A stretch of 64,000 bases of DNA. It comes from Combretum micranthum. Taxonomy: Eukaryota > Streptophyta > Magnoliopsida > Myrtales > Combretaceae. The position numbers and the translations under genes were made by a program. Below the pieces are notes generated by a model. That model made no database searches and was not told the DNA's origin. It saw only the letters and a list, made by a program, of their open reading frames with translations. Position 1 is the first letter of the stretch. Each line of letters starts with the position of its first letter. The DNA lies in the NCBI GenBank assembly GCA_024138025.1, contig JAMXBD010000577.1:124001-188000 (forward strand). Reading direction: 5' to 3'. Below are positions 24,386-36,900 of this stretch, piece after piece.

Positions 24386-26190
24386 ATTGTTATGGAGACT
24401 GATTTTGAGATCATTCATGAATGAAAAATGAGATAATAGTAGGGGAAGGAAAAACATTTATTTGCCAAATTTGTTACTTACTTTTATTAGTTGCATTCGT
24501 GCTCTTTGGTTAGTGATTATTTACCTTTTTTTTAAATAAATGGCATAGTAAATTTGACATATAAAAGTTCAACTGGCATGCCATTAAAAAACTTCAAAAT
24601 TCAGGCATAAAGTAAAAGTCTAACCGAATACGATATTCTATAATTTTAAATTTTTATGTAAAAATTGAAAAGACCCATAGAATTATAGTAATGATTTTGA
24701 TATTATCCCTCAAATACATGTACCAATAGAACCTTATTTAGTTAAAATATCATCACTCTCATAATAACAAACATCTCCACCAGTATGACATCTTCTCACT
24801 ATCATCCCACTCCTTTAATACTACCCTGCATTAACAATATCAATGCTACCACTACAGCCATGTACTAATATTACCATCTCTTTCATTATGCCACCACCAC
24901 AAAATTGATCAGTTTACTGCCTCTACCAAACCACTACCACCACAATTTTTCATGTTCTCACAATGATCAAATCACAACTATTACAAACACTACGGTGGTA
25001 AAGTTAGTGGTTGTGTAGTTATAGTACATACACGTGGTGTGTAATACTCATTAAATATTTTCTAATAAAAACATTTTAAAAAACCTTATAATGCGACATA
25101 AGCTCACTGGGTCATGAAAAATGAATTAAATAACGTTTGTGCCATGCGCATTGGCTTGAGTGCTAATGGAATTATTCTAAATCAGAATTCATGTCTTTAG
25201 AAGGGATGTGGTTGTAGCAGTATGTGCATATAATGTGTGTCTTGCACTATACATAGTCTTGGAAGAGTGATGAGGCAATGATACATAAAAATGACATAAA
25301 AAGAAAGTGTAGAAAGGAGAGTATGTGATTAACTTCAAAGAGTTTGAACACATACTATAGATGAAATAGTTATACAATATTAACTCCACGATTTTTGAGA
25401 GAAGTAATGTGTTCTTCTTTCCAACCTCTATTTTATCTTTACAAATTGCAATATGACAACACAACAATATATCTTTGAATTTTTTTAATTTTGTTGAATG
25501 AGGCTCTCAAATACTTATGGAGTCCAACCATTGACAATGTCCATTGAATTGGGTAAATGATAAATGGTTGGGTTGAATCATTCTATTCATGACCCTTCAT
25601 AGTCTTAATTAAGTTTATAGCCATTAAGAGCCTCTTAAATATAAAAGCTTTAAGGAGAAAGGTTTAAAGCGCACAAGCTAGTTCAACATTCTCTATTCCA
25701 ACTCCAAACTCATTGTATCTCTTAAATTATTTTAAACATGGAGTGGACTCCTTAAGTCTTATCACCTAATCTAAGATAAAATATCCAAGCAATTACCAAA
25801 CTTAACCCAAATATTTTAATTCAATTAATTTATTCCTCTACTTTGTCCAAGCACCTTTAATACCGTCTAAAGAATTCAACAGCATGGAATATCTAGTACG
25901 TAAAAACAATTCTATATTAAATAGGATAAGCCTGATTGTATTCTTATTATTCTAATTATTTACATTATTGGAAAGATTCATTTAAATAGGTTCACTTTGA
26001 GGATGTTCTATAAAGTTTTGAATTAATAGGGCTGAAACAAAGCTTTTGAGGATCTACTCTTCCATATTAACCTTACTAAAAGTTATGGAGCATTGGCTAG
26101 GATCCCCTATGGAGATTCCGTACGAACTTGCGAGCCAGTTAAACTTCTTCTAAAGCCGATATTGACAATAACCACAACTTAATTAAATCG
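24386..26190. other. Intergenic, nothing identified
   Basis: There is a run of CAC/ACCA-rich sequence at 24770-24960 with trinucleotide character. Open frames are short and without resemblance to known families. Confidence 0.35.
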
Positions 26191-26198
26191 GCTGTACA

Positions 26199-26611
26199 TA
26201 AGGTTATAAACAAACCAAGCTCGAGCTTGAGCTTGTTTCTTAGGCTCACGTGCTAGTTTTACAAGCTTAATAGGTTTGTTAAGAGCTTACGAGCTAAGTT
26301 TGTGAACATGATCGTTTAATATATATAATATCCATATTATATTATTAATATGTATTAATATAATATTATATATAATTATTTATATTAATTTAATATTATA
26401 AACATAATTAAAAAATAATTATATATACTAAATGAGTCAATCTTAAGCTTGTTCAGCTTACTGAGCTGAGCTCGAGCTCCAAAAAGCTTAACAAGCTTGA
26501 GCTCTTGTTCTAGGCTCGCTAAAAGTCCAGTTCAGCTTGAACCCGTTAAAAAATAAACCAGTCAAGCTCGAGATGGCTCGGCTCGGCTCGGCTCGACTTG
26601 TTTGCACCCTA
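26199..26611. mobile_element. hAT-type MITE, AGCTCGAGC-rich, perfect 8-bp target duplication
   Basis: GCTGTACA is present at 26191-26198 and again at 26612-26619. The element starts TAAGGTTATAAACAAACC and ends GTTTGCACCCTA, imperfect inverted ends. Arms contain repeated GAGCTCGAGCTT / AAGCTTGAGC words and a (GGCTC)n run before the right end; the core is nearly pure A/T. No open frame. A related copy lies at 57165-57500. Confidence 0.87.
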
Positions 26612-26619
26612 GCTGTACA

Positions 26620-29600
26620 ATTCAAGAGTAGTAATTTACCATTTCCTCCTAGAAGAAATTATACTGCAAAGAATCAACATTTGTAAATAAGTTTAAGTAG
26701 GAGATCCATGTTTTAAGTGGATTAAAAAAAAAGAAAAAAGAAAGTGCAAAGAGAATTTATATTACATAAAGTGGTGCAGATAAAGTATCAACGTTTTGAT
26801 GAAAAAAAAAAAAGAAAAAGAAGATATCCCTCATTTGTACCACTTCACATATCATCAATTCCCTTTTTAAAACGTTGTTCATTATCTAAACCACTTTGTA
26901 TTAGTATGGTAACTCGTGTTATCATGTTGTGTCTTGTATCCATATTTAAACGAGTTGATATTCGAAAAATGTAAAACTGTAACACAACATATTTATTAAT
27001 TGTGTATGAAACCAAACACTTGACCCTACCCAATTAACCGTACCTTATATATGTTGACCTGTTTATCTATTCAAAATTTATATATAATCTATAGAATATT
27101 TACAAATAAAAAGGAAAAAAAAAACAATAATAAAATCAACTTCTGCAAATAAAGTAGTTATTTTTACAATAGGAATTTACACAATGTCATGTAACATACA
27201 TAAGAAATATTTACAAGGTATATTCTATGCATTATAAAATCTATAGGTTATTATATGTAATTTATATAATATGTTTGTAACATGAAAGAATATAGATTAT
27301 ATAGTGCAGTATATAAATATTCATTAATATATATTATATATATATCTATGTTAAACTACAGATAGTATATATAAAATTACTAAGTGGAATAAATTATATA
27401 AATAAGACATGGACATGAAATTAATAGCGCAGTGTCCGAGTTTGATCTGTTTATTGTTCATATAGATTTTTATTGATTCTAGCTCATTTATAATCGTATT
27501 ATATAATTTTCGGTTCATGGGTCAAAGCCTAAACTTCTAGAACTATTTTATATTATGTTGATTCCATTTTTCTAAAACATATGAAATATTGATATCCTGA
27601 TTAAATTTTGGAAAATTACTTAAAAGTACCGACTTTACCAGACTTCCTCTCTTTGGCTTAATTCCCCTTTCCAACCCATTTCCATTTTATCCATTGCTAT
27701 TAATTACAGGCACGCAATACGCACGTGATGAACCCTTGTATTTAATTTATTTCTTTATGTTCTTTATACTAATGTAAAACCGTGAATAAATATTTCTCTT
27801 TTTTATGTAAATTACTGAAATAAAATTCTAATTTTTGACATGAATTTAAAATAGAAATGAAATTAAAAGGGAAAAAAAAAAGATTGTGAAAAACGAATAC
27901 GCAGACTCAAAGGAAAAAATTAAAAAAAAAAAAACAGAAAAATGATATTCAATGGATGATCAAACCTACTTAAATGGACAATTACCAAATAAGCAATAAA
28001 TTGCCTGGTTAGAAGCATAGAGGATGCATTATTTAATGAATTTGATATTACTTTAGGTCACAATCGAAGTCAAACCTTGCGTCGAGAAAGCAATGTGTTT
28101 GGTGTTTTGTACGCTATGACATGGACAGATTCAGACCATAGCTTAGAAAGCAAATATAACTAGATATATAGAGAAGGATAAGGTTTATTATATATATGTA
28201 TATAATTAATACGTCTCTATAATTTGAAAAAAAGGAAAATGTATGTCTTGCTTTTGGATACAACGAAAATGACATGGTTTGTAAAGCAGGTACTTTTTTC
28301 GAATATTTTTCTAACTTATCGTCTGTCAAGAAATATATATAAATAAAATATATATGATAATTCTCATGAAAATATTAAATAGATCAAATATAAATAAAAT
28401 ATAGCTGCAAATCAAACACTTTTTCACATAAAATTTAGATGCAAATATAAATATAGATGATAAATAGACAATCCATGATTGAAATAGATAAGGTCAATGT
28501 TATATTTAGTACATGATCATTTGTACTTTTAGCTATATATAGTCAAATGGTATTAATTTATTATTTATAAACTTTTCGAAATGATTTATAATACCTAGGT
28601 GGAGTTTAGATAAATTAATTGCAAAATTTAGCAAAATTTAATTAATTAATTGCATAAATAAGCAAAGTCTGGGTACGAAATTGACATTTGTAATTTTTAG
28701 ACAACGGATTGTAAAAATAGGTAAAATACAAGTATCATATGCAAGAATTACCCATATAAATAATTAGGAAAAACGTGAATTATAGTTTTAGTTATAGAAA
28801 AAAAAAGTATACTTTTAATTTAATATTTATCTATTTTTTTTATTTGAATCGTCACTTTCTCCTTTCTTTTTCCTTTTTTTTCCCCCCTATCTAGCTGTTT
28901 AAGTCCTCAACATTCTAACTTTTTAATACAAAACTTCTAATAATTCTACTAAAGTTTCATCCATCATTGATATGTAGCTCTTGATTACAATGATAATTGA
29001 TTCAAATAAATAAGATTATCAAATGTATATCAACTACATTAGATAATGAAAAAAAAAAAAATTCGATTAAAAATAAAAAAAAAAAAGAAAAAATCCAAAA
29101 ACTCAAAATGAAAGAATTCACTCCCCTCGATCTTGGGTAGCCGATAATGCATGATACATACATGAGTTATGGGTACATGCCAGTTGCTTTTATTGTGTAT
29201 TATTTCTCAGAGGATGGGCATACTAGGCGAACATATGTATAACTTGTTGTAATTTGTCACCAAATAATATTTTACTCAATCTGATAGATTTTGGGCAGGT
29301 ATTGAAAGCTGTAATCAGGTATGATTTTTTTGAAATCTATATAAAATTCCATTGTTTCCATGCTCTATTCCCATCCTAAAATTTATACTATAAGGTATAC
29401 ATGATATATGAAAATGAGTGAGAACCATCCTCTTCTCGTCCAATCCAAAGAGAAGTCTAGTAAATTGAATATTCATACATTTGAAACATGTTCAAGTTTT
29501 ATATAACGAGCATGCATTGTTCTGATTTATGCATTTCACCAGGAGGTCAATAGGGGCATTTATTTTTGGGGAAAAGGAAATTAATATTGATATTTAAAAA

Positions 29601-29640
29601 AAAAAATAAAAAAGGCTACTGAAATAAAGATAATCCTATT
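26620..29640. other. AT-rich intergenic DNA
   Basis: No gene is recognised. Several long A runs and (TA)n-like stretches occur, for example at 27330-27350. Confidence 0.4.
28270..28480. mobile_element. Degenerate MITE of the GATACAGAT/AAATATAGAT family
   Basis: It shares the order of words TAAATAGATCAAATA, AAATATAGCTGCAAATC, ACATAAAATTTAGATGCAAA and ATAGACAATCC with copies at 43700-43907 and 46019-46249. The left end is not clear and no target duplication was found. Confidence 0.45.
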
Positions 29641-29654
29641 TTTAATTAAATTAA

Positions 29655-29835
29655 ACTCATCTTTTGAAGAAATTAGATCATAAATGACTGATCTTGTCTT
29701 TTGAAGAGATGAGGAATTTAGTATTATAAAATCAACTCTTCAAGAGACGAGTTTGATTATATTATTATATCTTCAAGAAACAAGTTTAGTGTATTTATCC
29801 TAATCCCATCTCTTTAAGAGACGAATTCAAATTGT
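29655..29835. repeat. Clustered short repeats of a TCTTCAAGAGACGAG-like word
   Basis: Five diverged copies of a word like CTCTTCAAGAGACGAGTTT or its complement occur within 180 bp (about 29658, 29692, 29730, 29768 and 29808). The first two are in one orientation and the last three in the other, so the stretch can fold back on itself. Confidence 0.5.
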
Positions 29836-30974
29836 TTATTTTTGGGGTTATATTTTATCTAGTGGGATTTGTATAATTTTTTTGGAAAAAGTTATTATTT
29901 TTTCTCTTAATCCTTAATTTTGAAGATGAATGCTTATTTGATTTATGTATTTAAAATAAGAATGACTCACTGTGATGTATGTAAAGATGAAAATTGCCAA
30001 ATATTTTCGAATTTCATGCTTTGTTTTTACTGAAATTTAACCTTGTTACCTTGATGTATAGGAAAGTATAAACTACCAAAGTGAAATTTTTTTTTTAAGG
30101 ATGAATGGAACTAATATCTAATTTTTAAGAGATAAGATATATTCTTTCAGTAGAGCATTTAAATAAACTTACTAGTAAAGAGTTAATTTTTCAAAAATGT
30201 GATATCAAAATTGCTCTTTTGTAATTTAATATGATGTATAATGCATACAATGACACCGATAGAAAAATGAAAAAAAAAAAAGAATTTTTTCCTTCCTTTC
30301 TTCTTTAGGGTGTTTTGACTTTAATTTGAGGTACGTACACACTCACAAATTTAGTAAAATTTTCGTGATTTTTATGTTACAAATGTCCAATAATTAGCAT
30401 AAAATAACCCATAAAACAAACTTGTACATCATGTTCATAACCGAAGAACCTTGTATGTTTACTAAACATAGACAAGAATAAAAAAAGGTAAAAACATTCA
30501 TTATTTACCAGGATATTGTTACTGAACTTGCATTCTGTTATGTAGTTGTAACTTACTTGGAAGTTATAGCTAACAAAGAGAGTAAATTTAAATCAATCCT
30601 CAAAAATCTTGTTGTTTGTCTGAGTTTCCATTTTCCATATAGCCTTTTTAAGTTTTAACCATCTTTCTACACAATTTATCAAGAGGTGGCCAAAGATATT
30701 TCAGAAAAAAAAAAAGATGTTTCTTTCCTAGATCAAGCACACACAGGCAGCCACCGTAACAAAGGCAATTGATCATAGCTTAACCACCAATCGGTGATGG
30801 TAGCTGTAGCTAGCAATTTGTGTTATTATAACTTTTATAAAGGTGATGACCCGATAATAAGTATTAAGTGGTGAATAGGATTAGCAATTCGTGTTATCAT
30901 TACATTTATAAAGTAGATCGATTATAACTTGTGTTATAGTCGATGTTTGTATTATTATTGATAACAGGTGGTGA
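29836..30974. other. Upstream region of the USP-kinase gene
   Basis: No separate gene is seen. The last 200 bases before the start codon should hold the 5' leader. A (GTGTTAT-TATAACTTTTATAAAG) stretch is repeated at about 30817-30842 and 30892-30912. Confidence 0.35.
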
Positions 30975-33900
30975 ATGATGAACAAGACTGATGAATCATA
31001 TATGGCAAAAACAGCCATTGCAATAGATTCAGATAAAAACAGCCAATCAGCTGTGAAATGGGCAGCAGAAAATCTTTTGAAAGGGAATGCTACTTTTTAT
31101 CTAATTCATGTTAGATGTCAAGCAGTTTATCCAGGTTGGTATCTCCTCCTTAATTTCTTGCTTTTAATTGTTTGGTTTTGTTTTTTAATGTTTGTATTTT
31201 GCTTTGAAACTCATTGAATTCTGGATAAAGATGTGTTAACGAATTAAATAATGTTACTCGATATTTGAAGTTGTTATCTTTACTATTTTTTTGGATTATT
31301 TGAAGCTTGATTTTATATCTAGGAGATCATTACAACGTTTTCAATTATTTTTCATTTCATAATCAGCATTTAAAGTTTGTCTCAGTGGTTTTTTTTTTCC
31401 TTTTTTCTTTTATTTATTTATTTTTAAATTCCTTCCAGCTACATGCCCGCCTTTGGTGAAGCCTATGTACACCTTAAATGTGCATTTTAACAGCTATTTT
31501 GTATTGAATATAAGAAAGAAAAAATTATTATTGGATCAGCAATACCGTGCAGCATATCCTTAAACCAATATAATAATTATAAGAATCGATTTACTAGGTA
31601 TTTCAATTGTTTGGTCATAGATGAGACGAAATCTTAATCATTCAGTATTTTAAGAGATTATTATTAAAAAAAAAATAATAAAATCAAATAATTTTCCTTG
31701 GTACGTATGCTGTCTTAGTGGACCAAGAAGGATCGGAAGGATTATATTAGGACAATAAATGAAGTGTTTTCTATAAACTATAAAATTAAATTTTAAAGAT
31801 TATTTTATAATTAGTAACAAAAATCGAGTTTTTCATTATAATAAAAATTTTCCATTTGACATTTGCTTCCTTGATAAGCATGCTTATATATTTAAAATCA
31901 TTATCTATCTTTCATGACTTTTTGTGAAAATAGTCTTCCTTTTAAAATGAATTACTAAAATAGTACAAATGATAAATTAATTATCAAAATAGACCATCAA
32001 ATTTACACTTAGAACATGCTAATTACACTTTATATATATTGTGCATGTAGGACATGAGAAATATTACAACATGATTCGCATACCCAACATACAAATCATA
32101 TTGCGCAAACATGATTTGCATGCCTTACATGCAGCTCCTTTTAAAAACTAAATTTGCATTTTCTATGTGCAAATTTGATGATCTATTTTAATAATTAATT
32201 TATCATATGTCCTATTTTGATAATTATTTTTTTAATAAAGTATAGACTGCCCTTTCACTCTAGCTTTCACCTTATGTAAGTTTCTATATATCTCACCCAA
32301 CTACTTACTAATGTCTTTGTTTGAAGGGAGATATGGCTTTAAAATCAAATGAAAAATGTATCATTATCACTAATGTCCTTTTATAATTTACCCTACTTAG
32401 CCCTTAACCAAAATCGAAATGTTGGGAAAGCATTCGTCCTTTTGTCTTTTTCTTTTTATCTCTTTCCCACGGACACACTAAAATGGGTCATGACTAAGTA
32501 TTTTGATTTGTTTACATGATAAAATGTGGACTCGTCCATATTTTGTACATTAAGCCCAATTATGTTAGATAAATCGGTAACTTAAGGAACCATCGACTTG
32601 CATTTGCTTTATGTATACTTATCTCCTATCTTTAAAATTAGGCACTTAAAACCCCAATTGCTTGTTTGGCCAAAACAAAAAAACCAATTGCTTAGGGAAA
32701 AAGATGTGTTATAACTCTTACTATTTTTGTTTTTTTCTTTTTAAGATTTTTTTTTTGTTTTTTTTTTTTCCTTGGACGAAAAATAGCCATTCAAGGGTTT
32801 AAAAACACAACTATTAAAGGTTTGGAAATCTAAAGATACACTTCGAAGATAGAAGATTAAATGCACATAAATTAAACATAAAATAATATATTCACAATTT
32901 AACCTAAATATTTTTGCGAATTAAGAAAACACACTTTGGGTGGGGGGGGGGGTGGAAACAACTTAGCAAACACAGCGACAGATAAAGATATTCCTCGTCC
33001 TTGTCTCTAGTAATAATATGTCAATACACGTGGATTTTTAAATTAAAAAGGAAAAGGGGTTTATCATGATATGCAATAATGTCCAAATAAAAACCTAAGA
33101 CATAGATAGTAAATTTTCATGAGAATATTACATGTTTAATGTATTTTAGGAAAAATATTTATAAAATTAAATTATGAAAAAAATTATAAAAATAGTGTTG
33201 TTGTAATGCACTTATAATTTTTTTTTTAAATTACATATATATCACAAGTTGGTTGTACGATACACTTTGAACCTATATCGCATGACCAACAAGCGATACA
33301 CAAGCTCCTAAAGTTTTTTTACCTAGGTTGCATACCTCTACTTGAAGATGCAATACAAATATAAATATTTGTATCTTCATATCAAGATGAGACATAACAA
33401 TACCAATTTAGTAATTTTTTTGTACAATTTGCATTTATATATTTATTTCTTTTTTTTTATAGAACTCTATTCATGTGTTCCACCCAAAATGTTATTACAT
33501 ACTTAACTTTTGATATTTATTGCAGCTGATGAATATGTGCCCAAAGGAGGTCGCCCGCCGACAGAGGCAGAGCTTCAACGATTTTACCTTCCCTATAGGG
33601 GATTTTGCGCTCGAAAAGGCGTAATTCCCTTTTCCTTTCGTACATTTACCTTCTTATTTGGTCATAATTCTCAAAAAAAAAAAAAAAAAATCATGATGTA
33701 TTACATAGTATATATACACGAATCATATTAAAATCTTCAAAAACTGCTATTGTTATTTTACAAATATAACTATACATAAAAACTTTATTGATACTTGGCG
33801 CACACACACATATATTTATATATACACACATTGTATAATATTGAATCATTTCACTAAACCAACATAATATGCTAAAATTGTAATTAACCATTATAAATAT

Positions 33901-36900
33901 TTCTAAATTACACCATCACCTTGCCAAAGGCCCTATTGTCTGGAAAAACTATCATGATAAAAGAAAAATTGGAATCAAATTCGCATACGAACTGATTTCA
34001 TTGGAACGTTCTGTTTCAGATTTCTGCAAAGGAAGTAATACTGAACGACATTGATGTCCCAAGTGCGCTCATCAACTATGCAATCAACAATTCCATCAAC
34101 AACATTGTTGTTGGCGCTTCTAATCGTAGCATACTTACGAGGTACAATCTGCATACCTTCTATCTGTCTGCTAGCACTTGTAACAATATTTTCTTTCATT
34201 TTTTTAATGAAATATGCTCGTACATTTTGCTAAATGAATAAGGATATAATAAAATTATTTTATTTAGGAATGAAATAAAATTATAATAGAATATTTATCT
34301 GTTAACATCTTTTAAATAAAGATATTTTATAAAAAAAATTATTTCTAGCATTGAATTGTTATTCATAAGTTTAAGTTATGGGTGACTATTCAATGATTTT
34401 TGTAATAGGTGTTTCTTATCGAATCGGTATTAGATTCAACTGAATGCCATCATAATATTTCTTAATAAGGAATAAAAGGTCGTAATGGAATTGCTACTAC
34501 AGTAAAATAAGCGAATAAAAAGTGCACACAAATCCTGTTTGCAAACATAAACCTAACTGCTGAATATATGCAGAAAATTCAAAGTTCCAGATGTACCAAC
34601 AGCCTTGATCAAGTCTGCACCAGAGAACTGTTCCATCTATGTTGTTTCAAAAGATAAACTCCATACATCGCGACCATCCACCCCTCACGCAACACCTAAA
34701 GCAGGTCTATTATCATTCTTCTCCTCCAAGGCGTCTCAAGCCAATGCTCAATCCGAGCCTGACACTCTAGATGTTAACGGGTATCATCTTTATCACAGTT
34801 ATTTTGCTGCTATTTAGCTTTTTATGTACCTAAAGAATTTGAAAATCATTTTTTTTTATTTGAAAATCAATTTTTTGTTTATTTAAAAAAAAAAGGAGCT
34901 TCTATCTATGGTTGTACAACCTTGGCAAGTAGTAGTGTTTTTAACTAGGCAAAAGTACGGTTTTACTGGATAAGGACTTTTGTATCTACAAATGACGTGG
35001 TTTATTTTGTTTTGTCCAAGTGAAAAAATATAACTAGACTATATAATTAGATATATGTCAATTATCTAAAATAATAATAAAGATTTAAAAATATCAGAAA
35101 ATTAAGGGGAAAAAAACAAATATTTCCTGAAAAAACACAAAAGAAAAGAAGCCTACCATCTGATCTTCAAATCCAATTGTTTTAATCTTAAATTACAACT
35201 AAAATTAAGTTCATATGAATCAAGTGCATAAATCTAAGAACAAACTAAAAAAATTATGGTACTGCTTTAATTTTATTAACAAGGAGAATTTAATTAAACT
35301 CCAACCTTTTTTTTTTTAAATTCCGTTAACCACGTCCACCTATTTTAGTTTTTTCTCTGATTTCTGACCTGAAGAACAGAGGATATGGAAGTGACCCGTG
35401 ATCTACCAAAGCACCGAAAAAGCTATTGATTTGATCAAAAGATAATTTCTAAAATGAAACAGAAGGACAAAAAACAAAGAGAAGTTGCAAACTTAAACCT
35501 CAGAAGCGCTTGATGGATTGAAAGAAAAAGAATTTTCAAATCTAAAATTTCAAGAACTTAAAAAGCACAACTTAAAAAAAAAAGAATTAACCTTAATAGA
35601 TTAAAGAAAAAAGTTTGAAGATAGACAAAATAAGATTGTAACGATTAGATTTGAAATTTTCACCCTTTTTCTTTTTCAATATATTTTTCATTTTTTTAAA
35701 TGTTTTATTATTTTATTTAATATATATATGTAATAATTATTATTTATATTAATTATTCGAACGAATTATGTGCTACCACGTGTCATTTATGAATGTAGAA
35801 GTTGACTGTGTTAACAAATGTCCTCTTTTGTAAACTTTAGAAAGCATAAAGACATCACTCACAAGATAGGTAGGAATACCTGGGCTAAATTGTTTCTCCC
35901 TTGGAGCTGACCTTTTTAACCCTCCATTTGCAGAAGCTACTGCAGTCCCAACTCGGATAGTACATCTCCTGGAAAAAGCATGGATTATATACCTACAAGC
36001 GTTACTTACAAGAGGAAAAATTCAGGTTCTGCAACAAAACCATTGGAATCTTTCTTTTCAGAAACTTCAAGCAAAAGTTCCGAATCAGGGGGCAGTGATT
36101 ATTCAGGGAGATTAAGTTTTAGAGCCAATGATATGCCTGAAAGTTTAGATGCATCTTATGCATCAGAGAACTCTATAAACTCTGTGGCGTCGAAACACTC
36201 GGTAAGCACATTACACAATTAAACTGATGCAGCCAAATTATAAGTAAGACAGTAATTACCTTGATTCGCTTGTATGCATAAAACTAGTGTCACAGGAAAC
36301 AAACCTGTCTTTGTTTTGACAAACAAAATCATTTTTATGTAGCTAAGCTTTCGTTTAGTAACCTATTGCCCAGTAATCTGTAGCACGTATATGACATTTT
36401 AATGGAAGTTAGTCTAGTTTCCCTATTGAATACATTACACAACTTAAATAAGTTAGAAAGCTTGCAAATGCATTGATGAGACAATGGTGACCTCTTGCAC
36501 CCATACCAGGACAGACCCAATAAGTTGTTCCAGCTATGTCCTGGGAATTCTATGGGAATGTAAAGGAACTGATTTAATCAATTTGACTTTAGCTACTAGC
36601 AGTGTGAAGCTATATGTCTAAAGAAGTATTCATACTGACTTGCACATCTCTGGCAGCGACTGTTGAATTCAGAAATAGAAAAATTAAAGAAAGAACTGAA
36701 CCAATCTCTAGCCATTTACCACTCAGCTTGCAAAGAAGTTGCCACTGCAGAACAGAAGGTAAGCTCATTGTTCAATAATGAGGGTTCTCTTTTCATGTCA
36801 AATCAATCATGTTGAACATACCCGATAAATATACATTTTTTTCTTTAACAAAGATGGCCATAGGCATAAAGAAGGGTGGACCTAGCACACCAAAGAAAAC

